DNA from: CAWIVJ01 sp963839525
GTDB taxonomy: Bacteria; Cyanobacteriota; Vampirovibrionia; Gastranaerophilales; Gastranaerophilaceae
Length of the DNA stretch: 64,000 bases
NCBI GenBank assembly: GCA_963839525.1
Contig: CAWIVJ010000007.1
Span: 310,001-374,000 of the forward strand
Reading direction: 5' to 3'
Notes under the pieces: generated by a model
The model's input: the letters and a program-made list of their open reading frames with translations, nothing else
The model's database searches: none
What the model was told of the DNA's origin: nothing
Translations under genes and position numbers: made by a program
In this document: positions 1-8,105 of the stretch, one piece after another
Layout: each line of letters begins with the position of its first letter
Position numbering within the stretch: the first letter of the stretch is position 1

Positions 1-2
1 AA

Positions 3-716
3 AAAGATACAAATACTAAAATTGAATCATTTTTAAAGCTACATAAAAAAGATATGGAATCTATAGTTCAAAAAACCAAACTTTTAATAGAAGAAGAAAA
101 TAAAATTTCATTAAGCCCTGAAGATTTGCAAAAAGAAATAAAAAGCACAATAAATGCAGCAGTTGATGGTATTGTAGCACTAGAAAACAATGATAAATCA
201 AAAATTTTTACTAACAAGTATATTAAAAAGTTTTTAAACATGGCAACTGATAATCCTGCTGTATTTGATGCACTTTTCGCATTGGGATTAACTTGCATAC
301 TCAGACCTGTAAGTATTATGACTTTACCTGGAAGTAAAAATAACAAAGAAGATAAAAAATATGCAGCCGCTCACTCAATAGCTTCTGGAGTTATTGCTTA
401 TTTAATGTCTCTTGTTCTTTTTTATCCAATAGCAGAAGCTATGAAAAAAATCATGGCTAAACCTGAACATTTTAATCTGAAATATTTGCTAAAGGACAAA
501 AAAGCATTGGACGCTGCTGGAAGTTATATGAAGAAACTTCCTGAAGCAGCTTTGGCTCCATTCAGGGCTATTGTTACAATAGCCCTAATTCCTGTTATAT
601 TGGAAAATGTATTTGGCTGGAAAAAGAAAAATGTAAAAAATAAAAATATAAAACCTGACAACCAAAACCAGCCGTTAACGATGTCAAACATGCAGATTAA
701 AGGAGGGGTAAAATAA
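3..716 (+). CDS. Membrane protein of unknown function, 5' end outside window
   Basis: I do not recognise the family. The frame is open without a stop back to base 3, so the ATG at 54 is probably internal and the gene starts upstream of the window. A charged, helical N-terminal part (rich in Lys/Glu) is followed by three hydrophobic stretches, around residues 75-95, 100-125 and 160-180 counted from the ATG at 54. The tail is basic and rich in Lys/Asn. Its stop overlaps the ATG of the next gene by one base (TAATG), and the two proteins resemble each other in the membrane part, so they look like a tandem duplication expressed together. Confidence 0.7.
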   Translation, partial: KDTNTKIESFLKLHKKDMESIVQKTKLLIEEENKISLSPEDLQKEIKSTINAAVDGIVALENNDKSKIFTNKYIKKFLNMATDNPAVFDALFALGLTCILRPVSIMTLPGSKNNKEDKKYAAAHSIASGVIAYLMSLVLFYPIAEAMKKIMAKPEHFNLKYLLKDKKALDAAGSYMKKLPEAALAPFRAIVTIALIPVILENVFGWKKKNVKNKNIKPDNQNQPLTMSNMQIKGGVK

Positions 717-1378
717 TGAAAATTTTTCAAGTTACTCCGATCCTAAATAATCAAAGAAATACAATTACAAAAGATTTAAAACCTTTTAAAAGCAATATTA
801 ATTTTACGGGAAACCCCAAAAAGCCAAATTCAAAAATTTTTAAATCTGTCAAAAAAACTATTGAACCAATAAGAAATAAAATAATTGATGGTATAGCATG
901 GGGACTTTCAAAAATTCTACAACTAAAATTTATAGAGAATTTTATCAAAAAAACTAAACAGTGCAAGAATCTTTATCCGCACTTATCTACAACAACCAGT
1001 TTAGTGCTTTCCTCCTTTTATATAAAGAGAACATTAGAAAATGACAAATTAGAATCGGATAGAAAAAAAACTCTGGCTATTAATCAGGGAATTGTCTGCG
1101 CCTTATCCACAATAATGGCATATACCTTTGATAAAATTGCAGGGAAAAAAGTTAATGAATTTACAAATAAATTTATGACAATAAATTTCAATAAAGAAAC
1201 TCCCAGGGCTTTAGATAATTATAAAAAAGGTATCCGGGCTGCTTCTTCAATGATGATATTCGGATTAATGTACAGATATATTGCTCCTGTACTTGTTACT
1301 CCTATTGCAAATCATATAGGAAATAAAATTAACAAAAAAAAGAAGATTCCTAACGAAAAATTAAATTTAAATTCTTAA
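716..1378 (+). CDS. Membrane protein of unknown function, paralogue of the preceding gene
   Basis: A 220-residue protein of unknown function. The start ATG at 716 has a full AGGAGG 10 bases upstream (701-706) and overlaps the upstream stop. The N-terminus carries the short segment NINFTG near residue 29, a type of N-terminal motif seen in several unrelated proteins of this window. Three hydrophobic segments follow (around residues 85-105, 120-140 and 175-195). The second is preceded by RKKTLAINQG, which resembles DKKYAAAHSI in the upstream gene. The tail is Lys-rich. Probably an inner-membrane protein; no enzymatic motif is visible. Confidence 0.7.
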   Translation: MKIFQVTPILNNQRNTITKDLKPFKSNINFTGNPKKPNSKIFKSVKKTIEPIRNKIIDGIAWGLSKILQLKFIENFIKKTKQCKNLYPHLSTTTSLVLSSFYIKRTLENDKLESDRKKTLAINQGIVCALSTIMAYTFDKIAGKKVNEFTNKFMTINFNKETPRALDNYKKGIRAASSMMIFGLMYRYIAPVLVTPIANHIGNKINKKKKIPNEKLNLNS

Positions 1379-1393
1379 TTTCTTCTTCCCCCC

Positions 1394-1422
1394 TTGAAAA
1401 CATGCCGAATATATGTAATAAT
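1394..1422 (+). promoter_or_regulatory. Sigma-70 promoter of the 6S RNA candidate
   Basis: TTGAAA (1394-1399), a 17-base spacer, then AATAAT (1417-1422) preceded by TG one base upstream (extended -10). The predicted start falls at about 1429-1433, right at the foot of the long RNA stem that begins at 1434. Confidence 0.7.
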
Positions 1423-1429
1423 GCTATTA

Positions 1430-1640
1430 CTTTGCATAGGTGTCTATTTTGTTCCTACATTTTTTACGAAAGGGAGAGTTGACTCTAATAGCATTGAAGT
1501 ATACCCACCTCTGAAATTTCAGAGCAAGTTTGAAATTTATTTCCAAACCAATAGTGGGAAACGGATTAGCTAAGGCGCTCACCCACCTGCTTGAGACTCA
1601 GCAGGTAACAAAATCGCATCTGTGCAGAGTTTCTTTTTTA
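1430..1640 (+). ncRNA. ssrS: 6S RNA candidate
   Basis: The 272-base gap between two genes folds into a 6S-like rod. Bases 1434-1443 pair with 1616-1625 (10 continuous pairs including G-U) and 1446-1453 pair with 1607-1614 (8 pairs), giving an 18-bp closing stem. Inside lies a large bubble whose 3' side carries the hairpin CCTGCT/AGCAGG (1586-1591 with 1600-1605). The outer arm continues with CTAAT/ATTAG (1485-1489 with 1565-1569) and CCCAC/GTGGG (1504-1508 with 1554-1558). A T-rich run (1629-1638) ends the RNA. Length of about 200 nt, central bubble and 3'-side hairpin all match 6S RNA, which binds and restrains housekeeping RNA polymerase. The weak reading frame at 1530-1757 is not credible. 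The call rests on structure, not on a database match. Confidence 0.78.
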
Positions 1641-1650
1641 AGTAATCTTA

Positions 1651-3231
1651 TTAACCTTTTTCAAAATCCGGTAAAAGCTTTTTTGCATCAGCTAAAGTCG
1701 GCGGCTGTTCTTTATATTTTTTTCTCATATTATCAATCATTACACCTAATTTATTAATAAACATACCTGAAACTAACCCTATTAACATGGCAGGACCGCC
1801 TGAAATCAAAGCCAATGTACAGTATAACGAAACTGAAATAGCTCCTAAAGCAGGTATTCCGAATTTTAAAGCGGCAGAAATTCTTTCATCCTTATTATCA
1901 GCTTTTCCAAGCCAAAAACCTACAGTACCTAAAGCCATCAAAATACCTATAACATCCATTGGCGCAGAACCGATTAAAATATCCCGAATCTTGTCGAAAA
2001 GTTTATCTGTTTCTGTATCTATTGACTTATCAAGAGATTTTAATGCCTTATTTACAGATTTTTCAAGTTTTGCATAATCTTCTTTTGAAAGGTGTTTCTG
2101 GTAAATATCCATCAATTCCTGAATTTTGCCTTTTTCTTCTTTTTTAAGTATTTCAATACTTTTTGAAATTTCATCAGCTATTTTAGTATCAGAAACATGA
2201 GATTTTAACTTATTTAAATTATTAACAAGTAAATCTTTTGCTGAAGAATCCTTTGTCTTTCTATAATTCTCAAGGATTTTTCTTGTATCTTTCATAAAAT
2301 CTCTTGAGTTTTTATCTCTAAGAACAGAATTGATATTGGTTAACTGTTTTTTTACAGCAGAATAATTATCATTAATACTTATTGTAATTTCTTTCTTTAA
2401 TTTACTCACTGTATTTTGCAATTTCATTTTGGCAAAAGCAGCTAATTCTTCAGGCAAGAAAGTTCTATAAGATTCTATGTTTGTTAGAAATTCTTTTGTA
2501 TGCCCAAAAGTTCTATCCCAAAATCTTTCAGCAATATCACTCATATCTTTTTTAGTCTCACTCAGTCTTTCACCATGAGCATTAAGGCTAAAGTTGTTAT
2601 CATATGTTTTTTGAATTACTGAAAATTTTTGTTCAATATCATTAATAATATTTTTGTCTGAAATTTTAGTTTTCATTTTGTTAAAAACATTGCACATATC
2701 AGCAAAATAGGATTGGGTTTTTTTATAAGAATTTCTTGAAACTGATACAGAAATTTTTTCAAAGACTTCCGTAATTTTATCCCCGATTTTTCTGACAATC
2801 AGAAACTTATCAGAGACTTTTTTCTTAAAAGCAATGTCTTTTAAAGGAGCAATGTTAAAATAACCTTTTGAAAAATTAGTTAATGATTTTAATTTATTCA
2901 AGGTTTTATAATAAAAAGTTTCAAATCCACCCTGCTTAGCATTTTCAAGTTTTAATTTTGATATTTTTTCTTCCAGATATTTAAATAATTTATCAACATT
3001 TTTACGTACATTTTTAGGCATTCCTTTTATTAATAAAAATGCCCCGAATCCTGTAATTAAGGTTGCTCTGACAATTTTAAAGCCCAGATTTTCACTCTTC
3101 TTCTCTTTGTGTTCTTTGTATTCGGCCTTTTGTGTTTCAGTAAAGGGTTTTGAAATAGCATAAACTGCACTATTACTCTGTAATGGTGCAAAAACAGTCC
3201 TATTAGTACTGTTTGTTGTTTTATCAATCAT
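1651..3231 (-). CDS. Coiled-coil membrane protein of unknown function
   Basis: A 526-residue protein I cannot assign. After an N-terminal segment with TVFAPL near residue 12 there is one hydrophobic segment (about residues 50-68). Then comes a very long Lys/Glu/Asn/Ser-rich, mostly helical region of about 350 residues with coiled-coil character. Near the C-terminus are three hydrophobic segments (about residues 430-510). It ends convergent to the 6S RNA candidate. The build, a long cytoplasmic or periplasmic helical part between membrane anchors, suggests a structural or tethering role, but nothing in the sequence names a function. AAAGGG lies about 12 bases before the ATG. Confidence 0.65.
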   Translation of the reverse strand: MIDKTTNSTNRTVFAPLQSNSAVYAISKPFTETQKAEYKEHKEKKSENLGFKIVRATLITGFGAFLLIKGMPKNVRKNVDKLFKYLEEKISKLKLENAKQGGFETFYYKTLNKLKSLTNFSKGYFNIAPLKDIAFKKKVSDKFLIVRKIGDKITEVFEKISVSVSRNSYKKTQSYFADMCNVFNKMKTKISDKNIINDIEQKFSVIQKTYDNNFSLNAHGERLSETKKDMSDIAERFWDRTFGHTKEFLTNIESYRTFLPEELAAFAKMKLQNTVSKLKKEITISINDNYSAVKKQLTNINSVLRDKNSRDFMKDTRKILENYRKTKDSSAKDLLVNNLNKLKSHVSDTKIADEISKSIEILKKEEKGKIQELMDIYQKHLSKEDYAKLEKSVNKALKSLDKSIDTETDKLFDKIRDILIGSAPMDVIGILMALGTVGFWLGKADNKDERISAALKFGIPALGAISVSLYCTLALISGGPAMLIGLVSGMFINKLGVMIDNMRKKYKEQPPTLADAKKLLPDFEKG

Positions 3232-3294
3232 TTACACAAAACCCTTTAAATATATAAAAAACAAAAGGTTTTAAAAATTGCTTTTTTAAAGCCC

Positions 3295-4431
3295 TTAACA
3301 AGATTTTGTTACAATATTTTCAATTTCTTGAGCAGCTTCATAAGAAGATATTTTATCCGATAAAAGTTCTTTTACTTCGCCCAGAGCTTTTACATGTTTT
3401 TCCCTGATTTCTTCATCGTAAAGCAATTTCTCAATATTATAAACGATTAAATCAGGTTTTGCATTAATTTGTATAAGCTCAGCTACAATATCTCTGCCTG
3501 TAATAATATTTGGCAGAGAAACCTTGTTTATACACCTTACAAGAATGTATATAAAATATAAAAGCCAGGGACCTCTGTAAGAAATAATCATAGGAGTTTG
3601 GTACAACGCCGCTTCAAGAGCAACTGTTCCCGAAGCTAAAATCAAAGCATCCGAAACACTTAACATCGAATAATTTTCACCTTTTACGGCTTTAAAATCA
3701 ATATCCTTCAAATATTTATTAAAAACATCATCTGACAAATTTGGAGCATGCGAAATCAAGAATTGAACATCCGGATGGAATTTTTTAAGGATTTTAGCTG
3801 ATTTCACAAAAATTTTCATCAAATTTTTAAGCTCAAAAACTCTTGAACCCGGAAAAATTGAAATAAGTTTTTTATTCTTATCAAGTCCATGTTTTTCAAA
3901 AAATTCATCTCTGTTTGCGGGCGGCTGGAGTTGTGAAATTAAAGGATGTCCACAATAATGAACATCTATTCCTTCTTTTTCATAAAGTTCTTTTTCAAAC
4001 GGAAAAATGCACAAAACTTTATCAACATACTTTTTTATCACCTTAATACGCCATTTTCTGCTTGCCCAAATCTGAGGCGGAATGTAGTAAAAAATTTTAA
4101 TATTTTTATCATTTTTCTTTAAAAACTTTGCAATATTAAGGTTAAATGCACCATAATCAATTAAAAGAACCAGGTCAGGTTTATATTCGTTTTTTAAATA
4201 ATCAACTAATCTTTTGCCTAAAGTAAGGTGGTCAAAAAGTATTTTGAATGAAATTCCCATTGCTGACATTTTTTCCTGAGTTGAAAACAGCTTAATTCCT
4301 GTATTCTTAAGGTTTTCTCCGCCAATTCCTTCAATAACCAATTCAGGACAGGTCCTTTTAAGTTCATTAACAACCTTGCCGGCATGAATATCACCGGAAT
4401 GTTCACCTGTTATGATAAATAATCTTTCCAT
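3295..4431 (-). CDS. lpxB: Lipid-A-disaccharide synthase
   Basis: LpxB (GT19) joins UDP-2,3-diacylglucosamine to 2,3-diacylglucosamine-1-phosphate to make the lipid A disaccharide at the inner membrane. Its presence implies an LPS-type outer membrane. The 378 residues match the family length. Recognisable family signatures are GEHSGDIHAG at the N-terminus, DYGAFNLNIAKFLKK, PPQIWASRKWR, PGSRVFELKNLM and the sugar-nucleotide part SGTVALEAAL. The gene stands alone, without the usual lpxD/fabZ/lpxA neighbours. A perfect extended -10 sits 6 bases before the ATG with no room for a ribosome binding site, so the mRNA is probably leaderless. Confidence 0.95.
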   Translation of the reverse strand: MERLFIITGEHSGDIHAGKVVNELKRTCPELVIEGIGGENLKNTGIKLFSTQEKMSAMGISFKILFDHLTLGKRLVDYLKNEYKPDLVLLIDYGAFNLNIAKFLKKNDKNIKIFYYIPPQIWASRKWRIKVIKKYVDKVLCIFPFEKELYEKEGIDVHYCGHPLISQLQPPANRDEFFEKHGLDKNKKLISIFPGSRVFELKNLMKIFVKSAKILKKFHPDVQFLISHAPNLSDDVFNKYLKDIDFKAVKGENYSMLSVSDALILASGTVALEAALYQTPMIISYRGPWLLYFIYILVRCINKVSLPNIITGRDIVAELIQINAKPDLIVYNIEKLLYDEEIREKHVKALGEVKELLSDKISSYEAAQEIENIVTKSC

Positions 4432-4437
4432 TCAATT

Positions 4438-4446
4438 ATTATATCA
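4438..4446 (-). promoter_or_regulatory. Extended -10 promoter of lpxB, leaderless
   Basis: On the minus strand TGATATAAT is followed by 6 bases and then the lpxB ATG, so transcription should begin at or next to the start codon. Confidence 0.55.
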
Positions 4447-4481
4447 AGAATTCGCTTATTTACAAGTAATTAAGTTCGCAA

Positions 4482-4775
4482 AGTAATCGCAACACTAAGC
4501 TTGAAATGCTAGAATTAGCAAAAAAAGAGAAAAAGTCTAACATATGATAATGGCTGCAAGCCATATCACAGTTGTGAGAAAGGAACGGTAAAAAACATTA
4601 ACGGATTAATCAGAAGATTCTTTCCAAAAGGAACAAACTTTGATAAAGTAGAATACAGAAGGATAAAATAGGTTGAAGATTGGACAAATAACAGACCCAT
4701 GGCGGTTTTGAACTATATGACACCAAATGAAAAATTTAGAGGATTAACCAGAGCAAGTTAAGTATTGCGATTATT
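4482..4775 (+). mobile_element. Decayed, internally deleted IS30-type insertion sequence
   Basis: The 525-base gap between lpxB and the GGDEF gene contains an insertion-sequence relic. AGTAATCGCAACACT (4482-4496) and AGTATTGCGATTATT (4761-4775) are near-perfect inverted copies (13 of 15 bases match after reverse complement) and would be the terminal repeats. Between them lies only the end of an IS30-like transposase with most of the gene deleted. No clear target-site duplication could be seen. The rest of the gap (4776-4957) is AT-rich, and nothing else was recognised there. Confidence 0.7.
4519..4761 (+). pseudogene. IS30-family transposase remnant (C-terminal part)
   Basis: In one frame the DNA reads SLTYDNG, then directly PYHSCEKGTVKNINGLIRR, then FFPKGTNFDKV, a TAG stop at 4669-4671, and NNRPMAVLNYMTPNEKF before a final TAA. 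These are the conserved C-terminal blocks of IS30 transposases: the DNG catalytic block, PY-S-ERGT-ENTNGL-RQ, FPKGT-F, and NNRPR-L-Y-TP-E-F. About 20 or more residues between DNG and PY are missing, everything N-terminal of the DNG block is gone, and there is an internal stop. It cannot make an active enzyme. Confidence 0.8.
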
Positions 4776-4957
4776 ACAGGAATTCGCCAATTTTGTAATA
4801 TTACAAATTGTAAATACGAACTTTAAAACCAGAGATGCTTGATATCCAATAATTTCAATGAAAGAGATTTTTTTTAAAAAAAAAATAAGAGCAATTTTTT
4901 TATTGTTTTTAGTTTGTTAATATGGAAATATAAAAAAGTAAAAAAAGTTCAGGATAC

Positions 4958-6214
4958 ATGCAAAACAAAATACATTACCCAATTAAATTTAAAAATAAGC
5001 AAATGAGAAGAACTAGTACAAATCAAGAACCAAAACTTCCTTTTGGTGCTAATAAAACTATACAAAAAACTGAAAAAATCGAAGATAAAAGAGATGAATC
5101 TAAAAAATATTCAAACAGTCTTAAATCTTTGGATAAATTCAATTTCATGACCAATCATAAAATTTCTACTAATTTAAATTTTGTATTATTAGGTACAACA
5201 GGAGCAAGTTTTACATTACTTGCTCTTAAAAGATATAGGCTTGGAAAAATTTTAAAATCATTAGGTATAGATAAGCTTCCTGTTTCCTTGAAGGGAAGAT
5301 TAATAAAGGTTGCCGACAAAGCGACGAAAGATGCATTAACAGGATTGTTTAACAATGCTTATTTAAAAGCGAATATTGTTAAAGATTTTAATACAGCTGT
5401 CAAAAAGAAACAAAATCTTGGTGTTGCAATGCTTGATATGGATAATTTTAAAGGAATTAATGACGTTTTTAATCATAGTACAGGAGATTTATTTCTTAAA
5501 AGGATTTCTTTACATATTAATTCTGTAGTTAAAAAATATAACGCAAAAGGATTTAGGTACGGGGGCGAAGAGTTTGTAATTACAGTAAAAGACAAAAATG
5601 CAAACAACTTAAAACAAGTAATAGAGGAAATAGCTGATTTAATAAAAGAAGATAAAGAAATCCAATCATATTTACCAAAATTTAAAGAAAAAACCAAGGC
5701 TGATATTAAATTTTTAAGTAAAGCAAAAAAACAACTTGATTCTTCGATTTTTAGAAGCTTAAGAAGCAGAGAAAAGGTAATTACGACTAAGCCTAAAAAA
5801 GTAAAAAAGGCTATTATTTCAATTATTGAAGAGCATATTGAAAAATATAATCCTGCAGATAACAAAATTCTAAAAGAAATCATTGAAAAATTTAAAAAAG
5901 CAAAACAGAAAGAGCTTTCGGGTCTTTTATCAATTAATACAAAATTCGGTGAAACCACTTTGGGAGAGGAATTAAATAATCTTTATATAAAATATAAAAA
6001 TCTTTTAAATGACCTGCTTAAATGGGATAGTCACGTGGAACAACATGGAAAATTTACGTTAAGCAGCGGCGTTGTTGATTTGAATAGTGCAGATGATATT
6101 AGAGAAGGGATACATTTAGTTAAAATAGCTGATGCAGCTTTAAAATCGGCAAAAGAAAACGGCAAAAACACTGTTCGGATTGCAAATAAAGAAATCATTA
6201 AAAATACTGTCTAA
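4958..6214 (+). CDS. GGDEF-domain protein with an insertion splitting the domain
   Basis: A likely membrane-tethered diguanylate cyclase, which would make cyclic-di-GMP from two GTP. An N-terminal tail (PFGANK near residue 29) is followed by a membrane segment (about 72-92). The GGDEF domain starts at KDALTGLFNNAYL (about 124-136), contains the metal-binding LDMDNFKGIND (159-169) and the active site GGEEF (202-206). Its last part, LSSGVVDLN through ADAALKSAKENGKNTV, appears only at residues 368-406. About 120 Lys-rich helical residues (about 240-362) sit where the domain normally has a short turn. The active-site residues are kept, so it may be active; no RxxD inhibitory site is visible before GGEEF. 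Confidence 0.85.
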   Translation: MQNKIHYPIKFKNKQMRRTSTNQEPKLPFGANKTIQKTEKIEDKRDESKKYSNSLKSLDKFNFMTNHKISTNLNFVLLGTTGASFTLLALKRYRLGKILKSLGIDKLPVSLKGRLIKVADKATKDALTGLFNNAYLKANIVKDFNTAVKKKQNLGVAMLDMDNFKGINDVFNHSTGDLFLKRISLHINSVVKKYNAKGFRYGGEEFVITVKDKNANNLKQVIEEIADLIKEDKEIQSYLPKFKEKTKADIKFLSKAKKQLDSSIFRSLRSREKVITTKPKKVKKAIISIIEEHIEKYNPADNKILKEIIEKFKKAKQKELSGLLSINTKFGETTLGEELNNLYIKYKNLLNDLLKWDSHVEQHGKFTLSSGVVDLNSADDIREGIHLVKIADAALKSAKENGKNTVRIANKEIIKNTV

Positions 6215-6249
6215 AAAAATAATTGTTCTTTTTTGCTTTAAGTTATTTC

Positions 6250-6278
6250 TTTACAAAGGAATTTGTTTGCGGTATAAG
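6250..6278 (+). promoter_or_regulatory. Promoter of gap
   Basis: TTTACA (6250-6255), exactly 17 bases, then TATAAG (6273-6278). A leader of about 40 bases with GAAGGAG shortly before the ATG at 6325 follows. Confidence 0.6.
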
Positions 6279-6324
6279 TAACATGTTGATAAGCACATGG
6301 ATTAAATAATAGAAGGAGAAACAC

Positions 6325-7335
6325 ATGGCAAAGAAAAAAATAGCTATTAACGGTTTCGGAAGAATTGGCCGTAATACACTAAGAGCTGCAATTAAAGAAG
6401 GAATTTATGAAAAAATTGATTACGTAGCAATCAATGACCCCGGTTTAACAACAAAAGATGCAGCACATATTTTTAAATATGACTCTGTAATGGGAAGATT
6501 TGACGGTGAAGTTTATGCAACGGACAACACTCTTGTAATTAATGGTAAAGAAATTAAATTTTATGCTGAAAAAGACCCTGCAGCTTTACCATGGAAAGAA
6601 CTTGGAGTAGACGTTGTAATTGAGTCAACAGGTTTCTATACAGATGCTAATAAAGCAAAAGCTCATATTGATGCAGGTGCTAAAAAAGTTATTATCTCTG
6701 CACCAGCAAAAAATGAAGATATTACAATTGTTTTAGGTGTTAATGAAGACAAATATGATACTAATGTTCATAATGTAATTTCTATGGCGTCTTGTACAAC
6801 TAATTGCTTAGCTCCTGTCGCTAAAGTTGTTTTAGAAAAATTCGGTATAGTTAAAGGTTTGATGACAACAGTTCATTCTTATACAGGTGACCAAAGAATT
6901 CTTGATGCCGGTCATAAAGATCCAAGACGTGCAAGAGCAGGGGCTTTGAATATTGTTCCTACAACGACAGGTGCAGCTAAAGCTGTTGCATTGGTTCTTC
7001 CTGAATTAAAAGGAAAATTAAATGGCTTTGCTATGAGAGTTCCGACTCCTGATGTTTCAGTTGTAGATGTTGTTTTTGAAACAGAAAAATCTGTGACAGC
7101 AGAATCAGTTAACGCAGCTTTAAAAGAAGCAGCTGACGGTAAGATTCTTGCCTATGAAGAAACACCGCTTGTTTCTACTGATTTTATCGGAACAAACCAA
7201 TCTTCAACTGTTGATGCTGCATTGACAATGGTAATCGGTGAAAATATGGTTAAAGTTGTTTCTTGGTATGACAATGAAATGGGTTATTCAACCCGTTTGG
7301 CTGAAACTACTTTAATGATTGCAGATAAATTATAA
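6325..7335 (+). CDS. gap: Glyceraldehyde-3-phosphate dehydrogenase, type I
   Basis: Oxidises and phosphorylates glyceraldehyde-3-phosphate to 1,3-bisphosphoglycerate with NAD(P) in glycolysis. The 336 residues cover the whole family. Visible are the nucleotide-binding INGFGRIGRN at residue 8, the active-site SCTTNCLAP (catalytic Cys near residue 155), the following HSYTGDQRILD and the C-terminal SWYDNEMGYS. The gene has its own promoter and a strong terminator, so it is a single-gene unit, and GAAGGAG precedes the start. Nothing unusual. Confidence 0.98.
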   Translation: MAKKKIAINGFGRIGRNTLRAAIKEGIYEKIDYVAINDPGLTTKDAAHIFKYDSVMGRFDGEVYATDNTLVINGKEIKFYAEKDPAALPWKELGVDVVIESTGFYTDANKAKAHIDAGAKKVIISAPAKNEDITIVLGVNEDKYDTNVHNVISMASCTTNCLAPVAKVVLEKFGIVKGLMTTVHSYTGDQRILDAGHKDPRRARAGALNIVPTTTGAAKAVALVLPELKGKLNGFAMRVPTPDVSVVDVVFETEKSVTAESVNAALKEAADGKILAYEETPLVSTDFIGTNQSSTVDAALTMVIGENMVKVVSWYDNEMGYSTRLAETTLMIADKL

Positions 7336-7359
7336 TAATATTATATAATTTAACTTTTA

Positions 7360-7399
7360 CAGGCGGTTTTTTCTTTAAGAAAAAACCGCCTGTTTTTTT
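7360..7399 (+). terminator. Rho-independent terminator of gap
   Basis: CAGGCGGTTTTTTC (7360 on) pairs with its complement ending at 7392 across a four-base loop, followed by a run of T. Confidence 0.9.
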
Positions 7400-7415
7400 A
7401 CATTATATTTTTTTA

Positions 7416-7424
7416 TGTTAAAAT
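7416..7424 (+). promoter_or_regulatory. Extended -10 promoter, leaderless start
   Basis: TGTTAAAAT ends 6 bases before the ATG at 7431. No ribosome binding site fits in between, so the message likely starts at the ATG. Confidence 0.5.
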
Positions 7425-7430
7425 TAACTT

Positions 7431-8105
7431 ATGAGGATATCTGGGGAAAAACAACTAAATTTTTTATCTAACTTGCTTTATGCAATTTTTAAAATGCAAG
7501 AGCCTTTTACAACCATTAAAGAGGTAAATCATCCTGAAATCAAGCCTTGTATATATGCAATGTGGCATGGCCATCAACTTTGTGTACATGGAATAAACGA
7601 TAGAAGTAACTTAAATATCCTTATAAGTCGTTCTATTGACGGTGAAATTATTGCCAGAATTGGTGAAAAATGGGGTTTTAAGACAGTTAGAGGTTCAAAG
7701 GGTAAAAAGGGCAGTGTTGAAGCTACAATAAAGTTGATTGACAAATTAAAAAAAGGCGAAAGTATCGCAATGATGTTAGATGGTCCAAGTGGACCTGCAT
7801 TTACGGCGAAGGATGGTGTTATTAAAATCGCTAAAATGTCTCAGATACCAATAATTCCTGTTTATTGGTATTCAAGTGATATAACTTTTTTAAAGATGCC
7901 GTCTTGGGATGGTTTGAGGTGTCCCCTTGGTTTTTCTAGAATGATAAATCTTTATGGCGAACCAATTTATGTTAATGCAGATAACACTGAAGAAAAAGAC
8001 GAAGAAGTAAGAATTCAGTTACAAGCTTCATTAAATGAACTTGAGAAAAGAGCACCTGAAGTTTTTAAAGAAACCTTTAAAATTAAATTATGGACGGATA
8101 AATGA
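7431..8105 (+). CDS. DUF374 / LPLAT-like lipid acyltransferase
   Basis: The 224 residues match the DUF374 family, relatives of the Kdo2-lipid A/lysophospholipid acyltransferases. The family block YAMWHGHQL (about residues 43-51) holds the HGH that corresponds to the catalytic His region. TVRGSKGKKGS (about 84-94) and MLDGPSGPA (about 115-123) are the other signatures. Substrate is unknown; a role in modifying an envelope lipid is plausible given dacB directly downstream and a cluster of envelope-related genes. It overlaps dacB by four bases (ATGA), implying translational coupling. Confidence 0.8.
   Translation: MRISGEKQLNFLSNLLYAIFKMQEPFTTIKEVNHPEIKPCIYAMWHGHQLCVHGINDRSNLNILISRSIDGEIIARIGEKWGFKTVRGSKGKKGSVEATIKLIDKLKKGESIAMMLDGPSGPAFTAKDGVIKIAKMSQIPIIPVYWYSSDITFLKMPSWDGLRCPLGFSRMINLYGEPIYVNADNTEEKDEEVRIQLQASLNELEKRAPEVFKETFKIKLWTDK

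Noticed and set aside
1530..1757. Open frame of 75 codons over the 6S candidate and the end of the next gene
   Set aside because: It overlaps a structured RNA and a convergent gene, has no ribosome binding site and no protein-like composition.
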